Assembly: GCF_014839805.1 (NCBI RefSeq)
Contig: NC_051131.1
Span: forward strand, 6,436,913 to 6,500,912
Source: Manduca sexta
Lineage: Eukaryota; Arthropoda; Insecta; Lepidoptera; Sphingidae
Direction of reading: 5' to 3'
DNA: 64,000 bases
In this document: one piece after another, positions 58,424-64,000 of the stretch
Numbering within the stretch: position 1 is the stretch's first letter
Layout of the letters: each line of letters starts with the position of its first letter
Notes under the pieces: generated by a model
Told to the model about the DNA's origin: nothing
The model's database searches: none
Seen by the model: the letters and a program-made list of their open reading frames with translations, nothing else
Program-made: the position numbers and the translations under genes

Positions 58424-61387
58424 GTTGTCGCGGAGAAAGTGCCTTATGACTACCGCCCAGCCTTCATGGGGGGCGACTGAGCGGTTATGTTGGGGTCACC
58501 GTGCCTTACGGCCCGGCGTTGAGCCCCCCGGATTTGATCTTGACCTTCGGGTGACCGCCGGGCCGAGTCCCTAACCTATATACACGCACGGCATACCAAC
58601 TAAAACTCCGCGGTGGCCGTCTTCGGCGCATTAGGGACGACTGTGGGCTTCCTCTGACTGAAATGTTTAAGTTTTCGTCCGCAGTCGTCCCTGCGCGGTG
58701 CCTGCCCTGTTGCGGCCCGTCTCCTATGGGGGCTCAGAAGCCCCCGCGTAACCAAGAGACGCTCTCGGCGTCAACGGCAGCATGAGGCCTACCTTCCACG
58801 CTGCCGTCCATCTCGGGGTCATCACAATGTGCGAGATGTGCACAACGTACACTAAGGGCGGACGGCCCCAGCCGCCCGCCGACGACCCCCCGATGGCCCC
58901 TATTAGTCGCCTTTTACGACAGGCAGGGGATACCGTGGTGGAATTCTCCAAACGCCCCCATTCCACAGGGCGGATCTTTACACCCCATCTGCCGAATTTC
59001 AAAAGTTTTAACTCACTGAATATTACTGGATTTTGGTAATTCTTTCTGTGTTACGTTGTATGTACCTGTGACATAATTTCTTGTTGAATACCCTTTATGA
59101 CATAACATCTTTTGAAGAAAATAAACATAGATAAGCAAGGTACTGTATTAGGGGCCGTTCAAATATTACGTAACGCAATTTTTTACCCCAACGTAAACGC
59201 GCCGCGCGCGCACGCCGCAACGTTACCCTGTACGCCCCCCCCCCTCCAAAAGTTAAGTGACATTTTTTTTGCAATATTCACAATTATTTTACGCAAAATA
59301 CCGGAAGATTACTAAATACTTCGGTTATTGTTTTAAAATAAACAAACCAATGTAACAAAACGCTTTGTACGAGACACCCCCCCCCCCCCCCCTATAACGC
59401 AATGTAACGTTTTACAAGACCCCCTACACCCAAATTGCGTTAATACTTGAACGGCCCCTTACTCGACATTGCATCATCATCAAAAAATTATAACACATAA
59501 TATTCATGACAAGTCTTTGTAATATGCATAATATAGAAATTTAAAAGTAATAATAAATTAAATTACAGATTTATTTTCTTCAAAGCTTAAAATGTCAATG
59601 CAATAATTGATCAATGCCTTATGAAAATTCTTAGAGAAAAAGGATGTTAGAAAAAAAGGAAGGATTGTGGGTATAAGCATAAATATTTACATAATAATAA
59701 TAGGAGCACAACTACTCAACTTAAATAAATATTTAAATGTCAATGTAATCTTATGAATAGAACAGGAAGTGAAACTGGCATAAATTAAAAACCAAATTTT
59801 AATCAACATTTAGGTCTTCATGAATCAAATGAGTTGTTTGTTTATGCAAAGTGGTATTTAGTTTACATTAGTGCTAAATACTTCGTTTATGAGAACAGTA
59901 TAATAGGTGCAAAATCACTAACCACAATGTAGAGTGTTAACTCAGTAGAGTGGCTAGCCATAAAGGGACCTATATCTAAATTTATTGGGGGCTCTTCAGG
60001 GCAGTACAAACTTTTGGGCACCCACTTACCTTAATGTAAGTATAAGCCAACAGGGAGCCCAAAGCTTGTGGGCCCCATATCACTGATACAGCGGTAGCAA
60101 TGCAAATGTGTTAAGTTGTGTACTGGCTATTATAAATAAAGTAACAACAAAAATATGTAATAATAAAGTACTGGCAAAACAGCACTTTTTATGAGTGTTA
60201 AATTCTGAGCTTCATACACAAGATATAAAGATAAGCTGGTGGATTGGATCACCACCTAATACTACTAAAATAGCAGATGTGAGATGCCTGGACAATTCTT
60301 CTAACATAATCTGTCATGGTAAAACCCATTAACTGTGATGCAGTTCCCCAAAACTATCAATTCCACTCTACAACATGACTACTTGTGTCCTTCTGACTGC
60401 CTCCATGGCATAGCTGTAATTGTGCATGGTACGCAAAATAATTGCAACTGGGTTTTTCTTCTTAAAAATTAATCAGTTGCTTGTTGGAGACAGGAAGTTA
60501 GTCAGTTTTTAGAGTCCATTACGGCATCAGATTGACCGTTTATGATATCACGGGATAGCATAAAAAGTTGCATCTTTGCCTATACTCCATTGGAGATAAA
60601 AAGTTGTAAGTGTGTGTGTATTGCAAAAAGGACTTAAATTCATTTATACAGGCTTCTTACCTGATAGCAATCCCCTCAATGTGATCCAGTCCCAACAAAT
60701 CAAAATGATTCTCAAACTGAGATTTCCTTGGTTATGCGACCATTCATGCAGCTATTACATAAAGGAAGTAAAAAAAATTTAATGCAAAATGCAAATATTT
60801 ACTTATTGACATTCTGAATCCCTATATTATGCTACAGAAAAACTTATCAAATGAAAACGAATAGTATACATTACCAGATGAAGCAAACAAATCTGCCACA
60901 GCTAACCACATAATGATATGACGGCCACGATTTGTAGTTGAGCCTCCGCCTTGATTAGTTAGATCTGGAAAAATCTAAAATAATTGGGCAGATTAGTTTA
61001 TGCCACTCAATCTTAATATCAAAAATACAAGTAACTGGCATTTTAATAGATTATTGTTTTTATAAAAATGGAATACTAAAGATTAGTAAATAACACAAGA
61101 ATAATTTTATTAATAACACACTTATGCATGATTTCACACTGCCGAAAAATAGGTAGAAGAAATTTTTCAATTAAGGTTTTTTTTTTATAAAGTACCATGT
61201 TGTATTCAAAATCATCAGATTAATTGGTAAATACCTGATATAATGCACCTAAAATTCCAACCGTAGAAGAAACTAAGCAGACTATGTTATAGGAATCTGT
61301 ATTAAATTCATCCATTATTCTCACAGCCAAATCAGCCCTATTTCCAGTATGATGACAGCAAAACGTTTGAATTGTAGGATCAGACAT
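56087..61387 (-). CDS. GPR143: GPR143 / OA1-type receptor
   Basis: 354 aa from seven exons (61387-61235, 60974-60875, 58084-57990, 57910-57732, 56921-56762, 56547-56380, 56296-56087). Seen: N-terminal MSDPTIQTFCCHH, like the family's conserved 'TFCC'; TM1 about 32-52; TM2 69-93 (MWLAVADLF..., VLVRSSLWL); TM3 about 104-136 ('WTQYFYTATWLWTLFYAID'); TM4 about 147-171; TM5 190-212; TM6 245-270 ('FYMCWLPNLINGLLLW'); TM7 about 276-300 (MNPMQALLNALVYRKW); then a tail with DEQSPLL, an acidic di-leucine signal. Known: in vertebrates this is the ocular albinism type 1 protein, a G-protein-coupled receptor of melanosomes and lysosomes in pigment cells, with L-DOPA reported as a ligand. In a moth a role in pigment-granule cells is an inference. 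All junctions are phase-consistent. Confidence 0.93.
56380..56547 (-). CDS. GPR143: GPR143 exon 6
   Basis: Acceptor 'tttccag|TTTACA', donor 'ATAATG|GTCAGT', 56 codons, phase 0. Encodes FTSKERRVVDALRLKFFF and TM6, then the start of TM7. Confidence 0.92.
56686..56748 (+). repeat. RTE-type LINE tail in GPR143 intron 5
   Basis: 'gtaaaggaggccggtgctca' then 'ggagcgggactgtatataac' and 'gagctggtatta': a diverged version of the tails at 22036 and 23230, in an intron of only 214 bp. Confidence 0.55.
56762..56921 (-). CDS. GPR143: GPR143 exon 5
   Basis: Acceptor 'atttcag|GTGTCA', donor 'GCCCAG|GTAACA'. Encodes TCHNLPSVTSALYKILPNYC and TM5 'ATYVPIGIVMIVNPCMYVL'. Confidence 0.9.
56922..57731 (-). other. 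GPR143 intron 4
   Basis: 810 bp. A plus-oriented LINE-like tail ends in 'gaccctgaaataaataaat' at about 57420-57445, probably a short truncated copy. Confidence 0.45.
57732..57910 (-). CDS. GPR143: GPR143 exon 4
   Basis: Acceptor 'ttttag|GCTTGG', donor 'AATGCTAC|GTTAGT', ends with two leftover bases. Encodes AWTQYFYTATWLWTLFYAID and TM4 ('LYHSFAWVLPVATTGIGL'). The open frame in another register at 57693-57908 is a shadow. Confidence 0.92.
57990..58084 (-). CDS. GPR143: GPR143 exon 3
   Basis: Acceptor 'gttgcag|GTGTTT', donor 'ATATCT|GTAAGT'. Encodes GVLVRSSLWLRYKS and DDDVSVLFCSIIS. It completes TM2 and matches the family's G-x-x-x-RS-x-x-WL pattern. Confidence 0.92.
58391..58995 (-). mobile_element. 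GC-rich LINE 3' fragment in GPR143 intron 2
   Basis: Poly-T at about 58395-58423 is the poly-A tail of a minus-strand insertion. The body, 58424-58995, is strikingly GC-rich and includes 'tgcctgtcgtaaaaggcgac', a phrase I recall from 3' regions of arthropod LINEs, and 'ccatgaaggctgggcggtag'. I could not find a matching target-site duplication. Open frames on both strands (58724-59039) are by-products. Confidence 0.7.
59148..59461. mobile_element. Harbinger-type MITE with TTA target duplication
   Basis: Inverted ends 'ggggccgttcaaatattacg' and (complement) 'ggggccgttcaagtattaac' bound 59151-59458. TTA flanks both sides (59148-59150, 59459-59461). A 3-bp TTA duplication and GGGCC-type ends fit PIF/Harbinger elements. 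The interior has C runs at 59226-59237 and 59376-59392 and a CpG-rich patch ('gcgccgcgcgcgcacgccgc'). Confidence 0.8.
59462..60874 (-). other. Distal part of GPR143 intron 2
   Basis: 60414-60600 is a diverged SINE ('aattgcaactgggtttttct'). 60661-60726 is a 66-bp stretch that could be read as an in-frame exon (see findings). Otherwise nothing. Confidence 0.4.
60875..60974 (-). CDS. GPR143: GPR143 exon 2
   Basis: Acceptor 'ttttag|ATTTTT', donor 'TCATCTG|GTAATG'. Encodes IFPDLTNQGGG..., RHIIMWLAVADLFASS, ending in phase 1. Confidence 0.9.
61235..61387 (-). CDS. GPR143: GPR143 exon 1
   Basis: ATG at 61385-61387 is the first AUG; the frame is open upstream only from a TTG. 51 codons, donor 'CAG|GTATTT', phase 0. 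Includes TFCC and the first transmembrane segment. Confidence 0.88.
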
Positions 61388-61575
61388 ATTTTTATTTTTG
61401 GACTGTGATTTAAACAAACTGTAATACTAAATATTTAATACTTCTAAGATGGACAGAATCGTGATTCTGCATTGAGATTGTTTTTATTTGCGTAGTATGT
61501 ATAAGACGTACATATAGTTCTAAACGAAACGCTCATTGATTTTGTTTACATTTTATACTGACAATTATTGACGAC

Positions 61576-62078
61576 AGGGTTACCGACTCCAAAAAAATAG
61601 CCCTAAAGTCACGATAAAATATCCCCAAATAGCCCTAAATGCAAATACAAAAACCTCAAGATAAGCCCTGTACTGTCAATGTTATTTTGTATGGTAGTGT
61701 ATACCCAATGTGTTTGTTTAGAGTATACTTGAAATAAATTCCATGTTTTATTAAAATTTAAAGGCCGAAACCATGCCTATAGTTGTGAGGGTCAAAGAGA
61801 ATTATAATACAGCGTCTCAGAACAATGACAAGCAATGTTCTGAGTAAACGTGGATAGTGAGTGAGGTGTGTTTGGAATTATTGGATTATGCTTTGTAGAA
61901 AAATTTGAACGTTTTGCGCTTTTAATCGTTTTTTGTTCAGTCAAATAGTAATATATGAAAACATTTTTATGGCTCTAAAAATAGCCCAAAAATTTTTTGG
62001 GCCCTGAAAAAAGCCCACTACACTTATTTTATTATTTTAGCCCTAAATTTAGGGCTAAAAGCCTTAAATTAGCAAGCC
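61576..62078. mobile_element. TIR element with CAGGGTTACC-type ends
   Basis: The left end 'cagggttaccgactccaaaa' with 'atagccctaaa', and the complement of the right end, 'caggcttgctaatttaaggc' with 'ttagccctaaat', are diverged inverted ends. CAGGGTTGCCAA-like ends are usual for hAT elements. Interior 61809-61835 has a small hairpin, ctcagaaca...tgttctgag. No transposase. Confidence 0.5.
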
Positions 62079-62079
62079 T

Positions 62080-63124
62080 GGGGGTCTAGACAAAAACCCT
62101 TTTCTGTTAGCGTTCACGCTTACGGAAAGTTCAAAATGTATGACAATGACATATGCTGAAGAGAAGTCACGTGACTGCTGCAAAAATTAGTAGACAAAAA
62201 TTTTCAATTCGGCATTCGGAAAGAAACGTTAACGTTAGCGTGACTAATAAACAGTCCATAGAGAAATGTAACATACAAATGGTAGACAAGTGTCATTTTT
62301 GACAACTGAAACTGCTATTTAGCGTCACCGATTCACGTTTTATTTATCAACAGTTGTAGACCTCACGCTACGGTATTCGTCAACTGGAAAATTAGTGAAA
62401 TATTCTTTTTTTACATCATTATGCATAGTTTAAAACTATTATGGGCCGCTAATAACGAAATATCATTGTCAGAGACGAACAAGAATATATCGCTGCGAAA
62501 TGGAGAAAATTGTAATTTTACAGGAATTGGAATTTAACAATCGTTTTCGATTAAGTAAATAATGTTTTCGTCTGATTGAAGACGTCTATGTGATGATCTT
62601 CCATACATAATAATAATAAAAAGAAAGTTCTCATTTGAAAAAGTATTATAATACCTGTGCATAAATGCTTTATAAGAAAGCATTACAAAACAACAACAAA
62701 AAATACCATTTCCACCTACAGAGTGTAACAATTTTATTATGCTTATATTTTCAATTTATTTATTATTATTTTATTATTTATATTTAGGTATACAACAATA
62801 TTCATAAAAGTACAGCTTTATACCACAAAACCACATTTTGCATAGCTTGTATATAGGTACTCGAGATTCCAAATCTGGCAATCTCGCGCCGAAAATGCAA
62901 ATTACAAAGATGGACGATTGCATTTGACAATCTCTCACGCTATACCATAGACTAACTAATAGAATTCGGCGCGACTAAGCGTGTAAACGTGCGGAATGGG
63001 CGGCTAGCGTACAATGTGTACTTTGTCTACCGATTTAGTTACGTTGACGTTTAAGCGTTAGCGTTTTACGATTAGGCATTAGCGAGTACGGTTAACGTCA
63101 CGCTTGGCTTTTGTCTAGGCCCCC
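62080..63124. mobile_element. About 1.05-kb TIR element with ggggTCTAGACAAAA ends
   Basis: Left 'gggggtctagacaaaaaccc' and right (complement) 'gggggcctagacaaaagcca' are inverted ends, and subterminal 'gttagcgt' words recur on both sides (62107, 62230, 63050). No long open frame, so it is a non-autonomous element or a decayed copy. Confidence 0.65.
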
Positions 63125-63395
63125 TGATTGACGATATTGTCACGTAAAAATTTTTTTTTTTAGATTCCATATGTAAGGCGCAAAAGTATAAAAACCATAC
63201 TTCCACATCATACATAAGCTTTAAAAAACATAGAAAAAAGTTCTTATATGTATGAAACGCAGTTTCGCAAAAAATGTTGGATAAGTCAATTAGCCTTTCA
63301 ACCGTCAAAATATAGTCTGTCGATTAAATGTGTTTACATGGCACTTTTTAGTATATTTTTGAAATCGGATACTGGCAACACTCCTATCTGTAGTA

Positions 63396-63830
63396 CTCAG
63401 AACAATGACAAGCATAGAAGGAATCTAAATTACCCTCATATACTTATCCTATTTTTTCAAATAGGCCAAAACCGTCGAAAAGAACGAGACAAATATTATG
63501 TTGCTAAGGTCGGCTTGCGTACACTTTAAAATAATCAAATGGTTACCTTTGGTCATCTTTATGATGCCGAATTAAAAAGCAAATTAAATGTCAAATAAAC
63601 CGCGCCTTGCCAGAGAGAGAAAAAAAAATGTCAAATGTTCCCTCAGAACAAGAACAAGCATAGAAGGAATCTAAATTATCCTCATATACTTATCCTATTT
63701 TTTCAAATAGACCAAAACCGTCGAAAAGAACGAGACAAATATTATGTTGCTAAGGTCGGCTTGCATACACTTTAAAATAATCAAATGGTTACCTTTGGTC
63801 ATCTTTATGATTCCGAATTAAAAAGCAAAT
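63396..63830 (+). repeat. 246-bp direct tandem duplication
   Basis: Unit 1 starts at 63396 and unit 2 at 63642, both with ctcagaaca and caagcatagaaggaatctaa. Identity is high for about 190 bp (to 'attaaaaagcaaa') with a handful of substitutions, after which the units diverge. The open frame in unit 1 (63248-63529) is not conserved as coding in any obvious way. The cause of the duplication is unknown. Confidence 0.75.
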
Positions 63831-64000
63831 AAAATATCTAATGTTCCAACTTGCCAATCTCAAAACAATGTCAAAAACGCGCCTACACAATTTAGTTACG
63901 TTATACTTCAGCGCGTGCTTTTCAAAAGTGGCTACATGTTGTATAATATTTTTGTTGTTAATTTTAATAAATACACAGTTCCGTTTAAGTAAAATATAGC
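63831..64000. other. Window end, nothing recognised
   Basis: An AATAAA at 63967-63972 on the plus strand could end a transcript or a retroelement, but no gene is attached. Confidence 0.35.

Noticed and set aside
58724..59039. Overlapping open frames on both strands, 85-92 codons
   Set aside because: Both lie in the GC-rich LINE 3' fragment; the 'PACRKRRLIGA' reading is a known spurious translation of that repeat.
1..64000. CRISPR arrays, phage or bacterial islands, rRNA
   Set aside because: No regularly spaced repeats, no prokaryotic gene density and no rRNA-like conserved blocks.

Overview
The window is a 64 kb stretch of nuclear DNA from an insect, almost certainly a moth or butterfly (Lepidoptera). 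It is AT-rich, genes are sparse and split by introns, and intergenic and intronic DNA is crowded with repeat types I know from lepidopteran genomes: Helitron-like ends with a CTAGT terminus, RTE and jockey/CR1-like LINE tails, an R1-clade LINE, Penelope-like elements, tRNA-derived SINEs and many MITEs. There are no bacterial-style operons, CRISPR arrays or rRNA genes, and I found no credible tRNA gene.

Five protein genes can be supported. (1) On the minus strand, 20211 to 11557, a three-exon myosuppressin/FMRFamide-type neuropeptide receptor of 376 aa. (2) On the plus strand, 42598-43401, an intronless malectin, an ER lectin of 267 aa. (3) On the minus strand, 47936 to 44613, a three-exon secreted, heavily N-glycosylated protein (245 aa predicted) of unknown function whose C-terminal half carries a Cys motif spaced like that of insect ENF/growth-blocking peptides. 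(4) On the plus strand, 52274-54056, a three-exon A-kinase anchor protein 10 (542 aa; two RGS-type domains and a PKA-binding helix). (5) On the minus strand, 61387 to 56087, a seven-exon GPR143/OA1 orphan receptor (354 aa) ending in an acidic di-leucine sorting motif. Genes 2/3 and 4/5 are convergent pairs. Exon junctions were worked out by hand from splice consensus, reading-frame phase and family resemblance; all junctions in the five models are phase-consistent.

Layout: 1-11.5 kb is intergenic with MITE and Helitron remnants; 11.5-20.2 kb is the receptor gene, whose 6 kb second intron holds Penelope-like debris; 20.2-42.5 kb is repeat-rich with no recognisable gene, including an R1-clade LINE with clear target-site duplications and an unexplained GC-richer island at 27.8-28.8 kb; 42.6-61.4 kb is gene-rich; 61.5-64 kb holds two terminal-inverted-repeat elements and a 246-bp tandem duplication.

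The genes do not form a pathway. I see no convincing new system. The most striking structures are a palindrome of about 373 bp with perfect arms flanked by TTAA in an intron of the secreted-protein gene, and that secreted protein itself, with its internal 26-residue duplication and a stop codon lying inside a splice donor.
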